The position numbers and the translations under genes were made by a program. Of a stretch of DNA of 36,316 bases, positions 1-9,639 are shown piece after piece. The notes below the pieces were generated by a model. The model was not told the origin of the DNA and ran no database searches. It worked only from the letters and a program-made list of their open reading frames with translations. Positions within the stretch are counted from its first letter, which is position 1, and every line of letters begins with the position of its first letter. Source of the stretch: Terfezia claveryi (lineage: Eukaryota > Ascomycota > Pezizomycetes > Pezizales > Pezizaceae); assembly GCA_015179025.1 (NCBI GenBank), contig WHUX01000370.1, positions 1 to 36,316 on the forward strand, written 5' to 3'.

Positions 1-746
1 AGTAAACCAAAGGGATAGGGATAGAAGACAAGGGCATAGAGAGGGACAGGGATGGGATAGGTAGGGAGGAGACAGGGGTACATAGGGATGTTGGATGTAT
101 GAAGTTGTAAATCTTGGATGTTAGATATAAAGGAAATGTAGGGGCGAGGGTGGATGAGAAGTGGTCAATGGGTAAAATGCTCATCTATTCTCTTATCTTG
201 AGAAACACCCGACTCAACTATACTAAAATCCGACTAACTACAAAAGAACTCAACTATCCAAAAAAAAAAAAAACTAACTATAATCAACCTGACTAACTAT
301 AAAAAAAAATGAACCAACCGTAAAGAAATTCTGATGACCAGACTAACTCCTAACGTACAAAGTCACCTAGGCTATATGTTATAGGTTAGCTCGCAATTCC
401 AGGAGTTAGGTGTAGGAGATTTGGGCATGAGGGTAGGGGTATACTAACTATTTAACGCCTCCTATATGTGTTGGGTTGCATTCAACCCACAAACTTTGCT
501 CACAAATCATCAAACTTCGGGATGTTGGTTTAACTGAGTAGCCCGACGCCCTGCATGTACAACTTGACATGCCTTGATGAGTTGTAGACTAGTGGTACAT
601 TTGGGCCGTTTGAGGTACCGAATATAGCAGTAATCCTCATCATTAGAGTCCATGATGCCGGCATTGGGGAAGAGGTGTTTATACTCCCTCTTTACTTCCC
701 TTAGAGTTTCTTCCTAGCAGGCCACTCTTGTACATAGTTCATGCTT
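1..746. other. No gene; A-rich flank beyond the 3' end of Plavaka copy 1
   Basis: No supported coding region. The stretch at 200-370 holds A-runs and several copies of a short GACTAACT-like motif, including one CCAGACTA near 350. These resemble the motif repeated densely at 5470-7000 on the other side of the transposase. It may be the opposite subterminal region of the same element, but no terminal inverted repeat or target duplication could be fixed. Confidence 0.3.
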
Positions 747-1404
747 TTATTGTTCAAATGTGTAGTCTCTTGTTGGCATGCGGTGCCAACAGACTCCAGC
801 GATATTATATATATTAGCATCGGAATCCTTAGCAAAATCATCATATTCGTTCGGTGGGTCAAATCTGTCCAGATCGAAGTATGGTTTGGCTCCAGCACAG
901 GGGGTATTGGCCCTTGGGGGCACGGAATGCAGTAGAATAAATATACGCACTAGTTTTGCTTGCGTTATTCGTAAGAAAGCCCTCACTTGTACGTCAGAAT
1001 TCAGACTCGTATAGTCTGATGGGAATGTCAGGACAGGAGCCATGGGTCCTTAAGTGCTCCCAAAATTTGGCGCACTTTTCTATCCGTAGGAACATCAGCT
1101 TTCACTATATTCTATATACTATTTAGAGTCTTATTCTCAATAACCCCCATATTTCTTTTATTCCTCACATCCCAAATCTACCATTGATATCTCTATACCC
1201 TCCTATCTCAGGGTCACCCACCTAGAAAGCCACAGCAGTCCCTGGGACTTCACTACCATCATATACTTCATCCTCTGTGTCGGAGTTCTTATCAGGCTGT
1301 GCCCTCACACGAGCTTGCTTGATCGCCAAATTTTTCATGGTCTTGGAGTGCTTTTTGAGGCAATCCTGAAGTAGTGCATCAGGATAGATATTTCTGGGCC
1401 GCAA
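747..1404 (-). pseudogene. Two unrecognised ORF remnants
   Basis: Two minus-strand open stretches lie downstream of the Plavaka copy 1 stop. One spans 1222-1404 (60 codons), basic then acidic, with a DTEDE run. The other spans 747-1043 (98 codons). They are in different frames and are separated by stops, so if they belong to one gene it is broken. I recognise no domain. Plus-strand ORFs over 741-1014 overlap the second one and are equally unsupported. They could be cargo of the transposon, relics of another element or chance; the family is unknown. Confidence 0.2.
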
Positions 1405-1895
1405 TGCCCCCTCTCGGCGCCCTGACGAACCACCTTCTACCTGTCCCGCTTCGTGTGTTAGGTCGCCCCGACGCCACTCCTGGCTGATGTGCCTCTACAA
1501 TACCTCTCCGTATTCTGATGGTCCTGGCACGACCAACCAACCATTACATGCCTCTAAACGCCCTCGGCGCTGGGGCGCCTATTGGCCTTGACCACAACTT
1601 ACGTGAGTGTGTCCTTATCATCCGATTCCTTATCCTCACAATCCTACCGTAACCAACCTTCTTGTAGTAACTTGTGTTCCGTTGTTGGCTTCTCAAATTC
1701 CTCCTATGTCCCCTTGGCATTCTGGTACAGGATGTAAAAATATAATTTAATGGTATACCGTTATTGACAAAGGCTATGCCGAACTCTCAGAGTCTTTTTG
1801 TAGCAAATTTATTCGCGGCTTCATAACCACAGTACTTGTTCATGAACTTTGGCTTCAATTCCTATTACATTCTATATATTTGGCTACTATGTATT
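1405..1895. other. No gene seen
   Basis: About 490 bases between the ORF remnants and the end of the Plavaka copy 1 transposase, with no long ORF or clear repeat. On the minus strand it would be the 3' flank of the transposase gene. No polyadenylation signal could be assigned with confidence. Confidence 0.3.
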
Positions 1896-3821
1896 CTAGT
1901 TATATAACTCATTCCATATATTGAAATCAATCCTATTGTTAACTAACCAGACCCTGTCAATCTCCAACGGTATCACTTGTGCCATTCCCTCTATGTCCGA
2001 AATCCCGATAACTTGCATTGCTCCGTCATCCTCACGTTTCTCCATCTGAATTATTCTCTCCTTACTATATGGCCTACTGGAACCCTTGATTCTAAGTAAC
2101 CTCACATATGCTACCTCATGTGTTCCTTGCATCCTGTCCCAAATCTTAAAAAGTCCCTCCACTCTAGCTACAGTCCGACCATCGAGCTGGCCACCGCTGT
2201 CCTATGATCGTGGCCTCCTCCTCACCCAAATCCAATCTGCCCTCACATTTCCCCATCTTCTGAAGTCCCAATCCCCTGTCCAGCGCCACATATGATGGAT
2301 TTGTACACCATCTCCTTGAAATTGTTGCACTGGTACCAAAACCCTACTGTAGTACTCCCCTCAGTAGTTCGCTACCTCCTCCATGTTCAGTCAGTAACCT
2401 CCAGAATCACTGCTGAGCCGTAGGTAATCTCGAAACCTGCTGACCAGGTATGGTATTTGCAGAGCTATTGCAAGGACGGACAGGGGTTCTGGTGGTGCAT
2501 TCCGTACCTGCTGTTGGCCAGTTAATTTCAGATGGTCTTCATTCTTGACTGCACCTTCAGTATCCTTTCTCATCGACACAACTAGAGCTTTGATGTCATA
2601 GTCAAACTTCACCTCCTTATCCCACGCACATAAATTTAACTCCAGCATTTTGAATACATGGTCTCTTGCATGCGTGTCAAGAATCTGGACAGTTGCATTA
2701 ACCCTATTCGACCATTTGTAGGCTTCTTTGAGTGGCTTGTGAAGGGCTTCTGTAATCTCCATTGAATACTGCAGGAGGCTTCCAAATTGGACGACCTGTT
2801 GTGAGTAATGTATAAGCAAGTGCAGCTTAGGGTAGTTGAATGTTACCTGACCCAGTATATTGGTTACAAGGCCTTGTCGTTCCTCTCGATTCGCTGATAC
2901 TTGGTTTGCCTTTTGGGTGGCAGTCACCATAAAATAACTGGAGATGGTTGCTTGATGAGCCTGAGTAGCTGCCAGATCCTTAGAGGCCCTCTTCGCTTTC
3001 CTGTGGTCAGCCTTACTTGCACGAAATTCGCCAAATACATGCCGATACTTGTAGAAGTCCTGCAGGTAGTTAGACATATATTGAATAGTCTCCGAAGTAT
3101 GACTTCGATACTGGGCTATTAGGCAGAAGTCCGACAGAGCACGAACAGCTCGTATCGCAATCTTGACGTCAGCCTGAGCAGCTGGTGTTAAGCGGCTGGT
3201 GGCCATCTCACAGTGCATGGTAGCCGTAAAACAAGCAAGTATGACCTGTCCGAAACCGCGCATTTCTGTACCGCTCTACATGGTGATTTGGCGATACTGC
3301 TTCCGTGGTGGTGTGAACCCCGAGTACGGTGGTAAGGTGCTCCATATTTCTTCGAAAGTTGCAAGCCTTTTGTGTTTACTCAAGAACCCTTGTATCTACT
3401 CTTTGAGATTTTTCTGGACACCTAGATGTATATTATGAAGTAGGTCTGCTTGTACTATCATCGGTAGGCGGACCTTAGGAAGACTCCACAGCGCATTCTG
3501 GATGGGCTTAACATCCAAATCGGTCAAGCTGTTCTTCTGCATTAGTTCAGTCAATGTGGAGAAGAGGGGGTAAGGGGGGGTGACGAACGCATCGTTATTA
3601 TTGGCTGCCTAAAGGCGCTCATAGCGCATGTGGTTGCACTGAGCATACAGTCGCTTTAGTAATAATCCAAGCTGATCTCGACTCGCTATACAGATTGGAC
3701 ACCGGTTCACTTTTATACAATAAATATTTACATTCTCCATATGATCTGCAAGCCATACGGATAGGATTGGTATACAATGTCGAACATTCTTATCTCCACA
3801 TACCATATCTGACCCACCAGC

Positions 3822-3871
3822 CTGTCAGGAGTCAGCGAATATCCTACAGAGTCTGGTAACAGAATCCTTAC
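3822..3871 (-). other. Intron 2 of Plavaka copy 1 (50 nt)
   Basis: The donor is GTAAGG, a branch-like CTGAC lies near the 3' end, and the acceptor is ACAG. It joins VTIFK to AGGSDMVCGDK at phase 0 and brings the reading frame from the exon 2 frame into the exon 3 frame. Copy 2 reads straight through the same site without an intron. Confidence 0.65.
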
Positions 3872-4174
3872 CTTGAAAATAGTAACTAGTGGTGCCAGGA
3901 TCTGTTCCATTAGTCGGTGTTGTGTCTCCAATGAGTCATGCTCTTGATTCCAAACTGAGAATCCCTTGAGAGCTGTTGTTCGCTTCGAGCTTATAGGCAA
4001 GAGGCCTATGAGGATTCAGGCTTGCCATGAGGGCTTATTTCGTATATCTGATAGGATGTTCCCCAAGCTCATGAAAATTGGCCACAATTTCTTATCGCCA
4101 GAAAAGTTGGTCAAGCATGTTTGATCAGAGGTTATTAGAATAGGTATGAGGCTGGAGCCAATTGGAAGGGTCAT

Positions 4175-4223
4175 CTGGCAGCCTGTGAGTAGCTATTCAC
4201 AAACAGGAATGATAAATAAGTAC
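4175..4223 (-). other. Intron 1 of Plavaka copy 1 (49 nt)
   Basis: The donor is GTACTT right after the WWDTQ codons and the acceptor is GCCAG. Splicing joins the upstream frame to MTLPIGSS in the other frame at phase 0. An intron sits at the equivalent position in copy 2 (28325-28377), which supports it. Confidence 0.65.
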
Positions 4224-5065
4224 CTGCGTGTCCCACCACCAGTCCCCTGTATGCATTCCCATATACACCCTGTTGCCTTGTTGATCGAAGTCCCACTGAG
4301 GTTTGAAGACAAGATACTGAGCGTACGCCTTCTGGCGGAGAAGATATTGGATACATTGTTCAACGTCCCGATAAAAAAACATGACTCCTTTTTGGAGGTG
4401 GAAATCCACACTCCCGTGTTACCATGCTGGTTGGTTGATCAGTGCTCGCAACTTATTCTGCCAGGTATAACTAGACCAATACCTAACCTCCAATGTCTGG
4501 AACATACCAATAGGGAGCAGTTCATACTTAAAAAATTAGTCAATCTACTTCATTGTAGTCTTGCTCTAATGGAAGAATCGTACTAGCTTATATTCATAAG
4601 TGTTGGTAAAAGGTGATAAAGGATTCTATGATGAGTCCCGAATCTGGATGAATAATGACTGGCATATGACTTGCCCAACTTGAAGTGATGATGGCAGATA
4701 CTCCACAACAGTTGGATGAAGATTCAGGGAATCTGGTGATGTGTCCTCAACATTCAGTACATTAACAGTTCTAACTGTAGAGTCGGTTTGTGGGATGCAT
4801 GTGACTATATTGGTAGTGTCCAGGCATTGTCGCTTCAGGCTACCTGAGAGCCTATGATGGTCTGGTGCCATGTGTTTGGGGGGTGAAGGAGCATGCAATT
4901 GTTTCCCGAGGTGGTTTGTATGCAAATGTCGCCCATAATGGCCTGCCATAGTAAACTGACAGTTGCAAAATTGACACCGCATACTCTACTACATAAATGT
5001 CAGTCCCGTGGAATTTGCATTCAGAGTAGTTCTCACATACAATGATCAGCGGAATCGATAGGGCC

Positions 5066-5530
5066 TCAATGCAGACTCTCTGTGCCAGATTGGTTTTGGT
5101 GATACCGTTGTGTTCGGGTGTGCTCAATAGTTCTGACAGGATCACTAAAGTCCCACTGCACTAGGTATGCTGTTCCGGGTTGTACCGAATAAGCGGGTAC
5201 GTAATCAATAGTATGCGTGCCATAATGAGTGTAGGTGACTCGTCCTATATAGCCGGCTGGTGGTTTAGTATCCATAGTATTGTAACTGTCTTGACCCTGA
5301 AAGTTGTTGTTGCAGAACCAAAGAAACCAAAAGGGGAGGAGAAGATGAATCGAAGCAATGATGCCAAGATGGCCTTTCATGATGCTCAAATAGCTCGAGC
5401 GCGAGTGGCAAAATTGGGTCTCAGACTGAAATTCATGGCCCTGTGTTACAATACTGCGAGGGGTCGGGTCATGCAACCAGACTAGCAATCTGACAGTCTG
5501 GATTGAGCTGATGACAAAAGATATTGACAT
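5066..5530 (-). CDS. Hypothetical ORF, 154 codons, upstream of Plavaka copy 1
   Basis: This is the longest ORF between the transposase start and the repeat tract. It has a hydrophobic stretch around residues 55-72 (rich in Leu, Ile, Phe and Trp) that could be a membrane segment. A later AYLVQWDFSDP stretch is only loosely reminiscent of a chromodomain strand. No family is recognised. It overlaps a plus-strand ORF at 5180-5485 of similar quality. It may be chance open frame within the 5' part of the transposon. Confidence 0.2.
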   Translation of the reverse strand: MSISFVISSIQTVRLLVWLHDPTPRSIVTQGHEFQSETQFCHSRSSYLSIMKGHLGIIASIHLLLPFWFLWFCNNNFQGQDSYNTMDTKPPAGYIGRVTYTHYGTHTIDYVPAYSVQPGTAYLVQWDFSDPVRTIEHTRTQRYHQNQSGTESLH

Positions 5531-7000
5531 AAAAGGGGTTTAAAGTAGAATGTCTAAACATTTTAAATCTGAATGTAGTTTATGACAGTCTGTGGCATGG
5601 TGATCAAAGGTTTGTGGCAGCCCACACGAAACGAGTCAAAGGAACCTAGTCTCATGCCAAGACCCCTACTGCTAAGTTGTTCTGACGAACGCTGTGAGAA
5701 AAGAAACAGATTAGACCTGTTCTGCTGACACAGCACCCCTAACCACAGTGGCAAACTCATATTAGTCCTAAGGCAGTTAGTACGCTTGTTGTGAAATCAG
5801 TTATTCGCTAGCGTAATTTGAATCTGAGCTGGGCAAATGTATTTGAAATTACGCTAGCGAGTAGCTAATAGATACCTACCGTGCTATAATGAACCCAACC
5901 AGACTACAATGAACCACAACCAGACTACAATGAACCTACAGTAGTCAGTATGGAATATCTATCAGCGTATCAACAGAGGCATGAATACTTAGCCTGCCTG
6001 ATTACTAATTCTGTGTAGTACATTCTTAGGCAGGTGCAACCAGACTAGGATTGTCTATACGTAGTCTCGGCACTGTCTAGTCTAGTTGGGCACCGTCTAT
6101 GCGTGGTTCTATGCCCTCTACGAAGGGCTTGTGCCAACCAGACTAGTTCTATGCATGGTTCATTGTAGTCTATGGAGGGTAGTGCAACCAGACAACAGCC
6201 TATAGCTAGCCAAGAGAATCTAGTCTCGATCAGACCCTCATAGAGGGGAATCCTGAGCTTATGTGAGACACTATTTCTGAAACCAAGTCGTGGCCACCAC
6301 GATATCTCATAGAATTCTGCAATTTTCCAGTTGCCGCATTTGCCTATAGTAGGTCATGTCAGACTAGTACTTTGCTAGTCTGGCTGGAACTAGACTAACG
6401 TTGCACGGCTAGGTGTCTTGGCATGAGACTGATAGATTCCATACTAACAAGAGCCCCCGACGAATCCTGAGCTTATTCGACAGGCCATGTTTGCCTCTGC
6501 ATACTTTGCTAGTCGCACCAGACTAGTATGTTACAAGTGCCAACCAGACTAATGTTGTACAGCCTAGGCTCATAGGGCTCCTTGTACCGACAGCAACCAG
6601 ACTAACCTGACAGGTGATCTTGCATTGCTTGTCTCGTGCGTTTGCCAAGCTCGAGGTCGGGTGCCGAGACTAGTCTCGTGCCGTTATGGGGGGTTGTGCC
6701 AACCAGACTATGTGCCTCAGTTGATATACTCATGCGAAGACTGTTCCTGACCCTCTGAGAGAGTCACAGGAGGAGGGTCGTGCAACTAGACTACTGATAC
6801 CCTAATAGATCCACTACAGCCTGTGGCTAGCTAAGAGAATCCTGAGCTAAAGTTACTTTGCTACTAGTGTGGTTGCACTACCCCTTACAGTTTGCTATAT
6901 AGTTCTGCCAACCAGACTATTTGCTATACTAGGGCATTGCACGTGCCAACCGGACTAACGTTACACGGTGTAGGCTTATTGGGCTCCCTAAGCAGACTTG
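5470..7000. repeat. Dispersed CAACCAGACTA motif array, probable subterminal region of Plavaka copy 1
   Basis: The motif CAACCAGACTA or a one-base variant occurs at least ten times (for example 5896, 5917, and near 6038, 6133, 6541, 6595, 6700, 6908, 6947). It also appears inverted near 6376 and 6865. Larger modules recur: one of about 40 bp (GACTAACGTTGCACGG followed by a GGGCTCC-type end) near 6391, 6541 and 6947. GAATCCTGAGCT occurs near 6249, 6466 and 6837, and a CTAGCTAAGAGAATC-like string near 6195 and 6827. No gene is seen. Dense short motifs beside a transposase gene are typical of subterminal transposase-binding repeats, which is my inference. Confidence 0.55.
5805..5860. repeat. Perfect 15-bp inverted repeat with 26-bp loop
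   Basis: TCGCTAGCGTAATTT at 5805-5819 is the exact reverse complement of 5846-5860. It lies inside the motif-rich tract upstream of Plavaka copy 1. It could be a hairpin or a protein-binding dyad; its function is unknown. Confidence 0.7.
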
Positions 7001-7061
7001 GCACTAACAACAAGGTACTAGACCATATGAGGTAATTTCCCATATATAGGTATACTACTTT

Positions 7062-7131
7062 GTTACATTCGCTTTGTTGCATTCGCTTTGTTGCATTCAC
7101 TTTGTTATATTCGCTTTGCTACTTTTGCATC
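7062..7131. repeat. 14-bp tandem repeat, about 5 copies
   Basis: The unit GTTGCATTCGCTTT repeats with an exact 14-bp period from 7062 (copies at 7062, 7076, 7090, 7104, and a degenerate fifth at 7118). It is a short minisatellite with no coding meaning seen. Confidence 0.75.
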
Positions 7132-7280
7132 GTTTCACATAGCAATGGTCAAACTGAAGGAAAAAGGTCTTCATTTGGTACGAAGAGATGTGGGGGGCTA
7201 TTCATAGTCGTTGACAGCATATATAGGGAGTGTGAATGCCCCAGACTCACGGGGAACTATACAATATATCTATATATACA

Positions 7281-7362
7281 GGGTCTATAGTATATGGAAT
7301 CTACACTAATGGGATCTATACTATACGGGGTCTATACTATACGGAATCTATACTATACGGGA
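7281..7362. repeat. 15-16 bp tandem repeat, about 5 copies
   Basis: Units of the form GGGGTCTATACTATAC start at 7281, 7296, 7311, 7327 and 7343. The last three are nearly identical and the first two more diverged, so the array looks recently extended at its right end. Confidence 0.75.
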
Positions 7363-7446
7363 ATAGTATGTACAAGTTAACTGCAATCTGCTATTCCACT
7401 ACAAGCAGGGTTGGGGCCATACTCTAACATAAACTATCTATAGGAC

Positions 7447-8299
7447 ATGCCTCTAAAGAGAAAGACATAACCGGCTGCAGACCCAACGGAAGCGGATGAT
7501 GATCGGACCATGCGCCATTTTGCAGAGAGGGCCGGGTTCTATAATGAAGGAATTCCGGAGACCCTATACTCACTCTGGAGGCGTGACGTTTCACAACTGA
7601 TTAAGGAAACAGGGGTACATGGTCCACAAAAATCGGGGACTGATACATGGTCGACATTTTGCTGGCATGCCGCTGGCCTGCCAACGATGGCTCCGAGTGG
7701 GCAGCTAAAGTACTGTAGTGATGAGCGGATCCTTCAGTCTGTCAATCAACTATGTCAAGATATTGCCAAGAAAGTGCGAACCGGAAATACTTCTAGGGAT
7801 CAAGCGGTACAGCAGGCTCATGCTGCTCATGCAGCAGAGTACCCTGATGACCCAAGTCCGCCAGCCCTCACAAGCCAACCGCCTGCCCTCCCAAACCACC
7901 CTCCTGCCCTCACAAGCCAACCACCTACCTGGAATAAGCCGATTTCTCTACCGGGTCGAGACACAAGAAGCGGGGTTAGATGCCAGTAGCAGTCAGCCGG
8001 CACTCAAAAAAATCAAGGCTCTGGAAGGTAAGGGTAAAAGGGCTGTGGACGCGAAGGGACAGGGATCAGCCAGCCAAGGGGAAGAGAGGCAGGCCCTGTA
8101 ACTAGAAAAAAGACCCCCGCAGCTAAGAAGAATGTTAAGGAGGTGACGGTCGACGATCAGGAGGAGGTGCAGGAACCAACCCCGGTAACCAGAAAGGTCC
8201 CTGCGGCTAAGAAGACTGTGAAGGAGGTGCAGGCACCAATCCGGTAACTAAATGGAGGGTCGCTCTGTCAAGGAAGCATGTGAAGCAAGTACAGGTATT

Positions 8300-8332
<33 letters not shown>

Positions 8333-9190
8333 GTCGGAGGAGGAGGAGGAGGAGGAGGAGGAGGAGCAAGAGGAGGAGGAGGAGGAGGAGGAGGAGCAAG
8401 AGGAGGACGATGAGGGGGAGGAGGAAGTGAGGAGGAGGAGGTGCAGGAGGAGGTGCAGGAGGAGGTTCAGGAGGAAGCACCCGTAATCAAAACGAAGGTT
8501 CGAAAGGCCGTGAAGGAAGTTGAGGTAGCAGAGGAGGAGGAGGTTGTGGAGGAAGCACCGGTAATCAGAAGGAAGGTGCGCAATACGAAGAAGGATGTTA
8601 GGAAGGTAGAGAAAGCGTTGAGGAGGAGTCAGTGGTGGAGGACACTCACAAGGAGGCTAGACGTAGTAAGAGGCAAGTGAAGGGGCAATGAGCCTGCCAA
8701 GGGAACAGCTGCAAGGGTACAACAGAAAACGCAAGTGACCAAAAAAATAGCTGTTGTGATAGAGGATGACTCAAGGCGAAGAGGACACGGCAAACGGGGA
8801 GGGTCCCAAAACTCAAGTGGCCAAAAGACGGAGGGCTGAGACAGAGGTCCCTGCTGAGGAGGAAGAGGAGGATGCGGAGGAGGCGGAGGGAATAGAGGAG
8901 GAGGAGGCAGTGGTGGAGGAGGAGGTAGAGGACGGTAATGAGGAGGAGCAGGCTGGGGCTGGGAATCATGGCAAGGGAATGTGGGGGACGCTAAGGGGAA
9001 GGGCAAGGGAACACAAGCCAAAGCCAAAGCCACCAAAACCAAGGCAACCACCACCAAACCAACTGAAACCAAGGCCACGGGGTAAAGATCAAGACCACGG
9101 GGGTCAAGGCCAAGACAGAGGGCAAGGAGAGGGTTGTGAAGGGTGGCCCAAAAAAGGGTGGAAAAGCAAAGGGGCCCTGAGGGTATGTAT
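7447..9190 (+). pseudogene. Broken gene for an acidic/lysine-rich repeat protein, family unknown
   Basis: A frame starting MPLKRK at 7447 meets a TAA after seven codons, then stays open from 7510 to 7989 (RHFAERAGF..., with CWHAAGLP in the middle and a Pro/Gln-rich end). Downstream, frames change repeatedly. A repeating module of the type TRKVPAAKKTVKEV appears at 8105-8250 and again near 8480-8620, split by Glu-rich blocks. A lysine/alanine/threonine-rich tail follows at 8990-9175, crossing at least one frameshift. The pieces share style and strand, so I treat them as one decayed gene. The acidic and basic low-complexity composition suggests a nuclear or chromatin-type protein, but that is inference and I recognise no domain. 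The DUF6532-like pseudogene follows on the same strand. Confidence 0.4.
8299..8450. repeat. Trinucleotide microsatellites (ATC)n then (GAG/GGA)n
   Basis: About a dozen ATC triplets are followed by a long purine tract of GGA/GAG triplets. On the plus strand these read as Ser then Glu runs within the acidic pseudogene. Slippage here probably explains some of its frameshifts. Confidence 0.85.
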
Positions 9191-9639
9191 TGGCTGCTGG
9201 AAGTAGGGGATAAATGATGAGGGTATGTTGTGTTTTTGGGTGTCGTGTTTTTGTATTTTGTGTTTTTGTGTTTTGTGTCTTTGGGCTTCATGTTTTTGGG
9301 CTTCGTGTTTTGATGTTATGGTACTTTGTGAAGGACTGGATGTTGTGATTCTTTTTTTTTTTTTTGAAAGAGTCGTACTTGGCTGGATGTTGTGAGGGTG
9401 TGGATGAGCAGGTCTTGGTCATTTTCTTGATTTTTTAAATATAAATGTGATGATACGTATGCAGGTTGGTAGATATGCAATAGGATTTGGGTCAGAGACT
9501 GAAACCTATCCAATTGTGAAACATGACTGACTACATGACACAGAGCAGTCCATGGTAGTCATCGTTAGTATACATGTGATAAAAGACTTAAAGACAACCA
9601 CAATATCCACCCATGCCCTTAGAAGACCCAAAACTCTAC
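9191..9639. other. No gene; G/T-rich repetitive stretch
   Basis: 9225-9320 is a degenerate G/T-rich repeat (GTGTTTTTGGG-like units), followed by a T-run near 9352. Antisense ORFs through it are low-complexity. It could be the 3' untranslated region of the preceding pseudogene. Confidence 0.35.

Larger units (their letters stand above)
1896..4982 (-). pseudogene. Plavaka-type (KDZ) DNA transposase, copy 1, three exons, full length but with in-frame stops
   Basis: This is a cut-and-paste type transposase of the fungal Plavaka group. The start (4982) opens on a C2H2 zinc finger, CQFC, then 12 residues, then H-x4-H, as usual at the N-terminus of this family. Exon 1 (4982-4224) ends WWDTQ. Exon 2 (4174-3872) carries SDQTCLTNFSGDKK. 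Exon 3 (3821-1896) carries QADLLHNIHLG, then SGTEM, then LHLLIHY, and ends with the typical VNNRIDF..WNELYN segment and a TAG stop. Removing two introns of about 50 nt gives one frame of about 1000 codons, the normal family length, without any indel. I count about 12 in-frame stops, for example where Trp is expected before IQG and SGTE. The acidic residues in SDQT, ADLLH and SGTE are plausible catalytic positions (inference). It cannot make a full protein as it stands. Confidence 0.85.

Noticed and set aside
4146..4586. 146-codon plus-strand ORF
   Set aside because: It is antisense to exon 1 of Plavaka copy 1, whose sense frame carries the family motifs.
8629..9291. 220-codon minus-strand ORF, Pro/Leu-rich
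   Set aside because: It is the antisense of the Glu/Lys-rich low-complexity tract. Such composition gives long open frames by chance.
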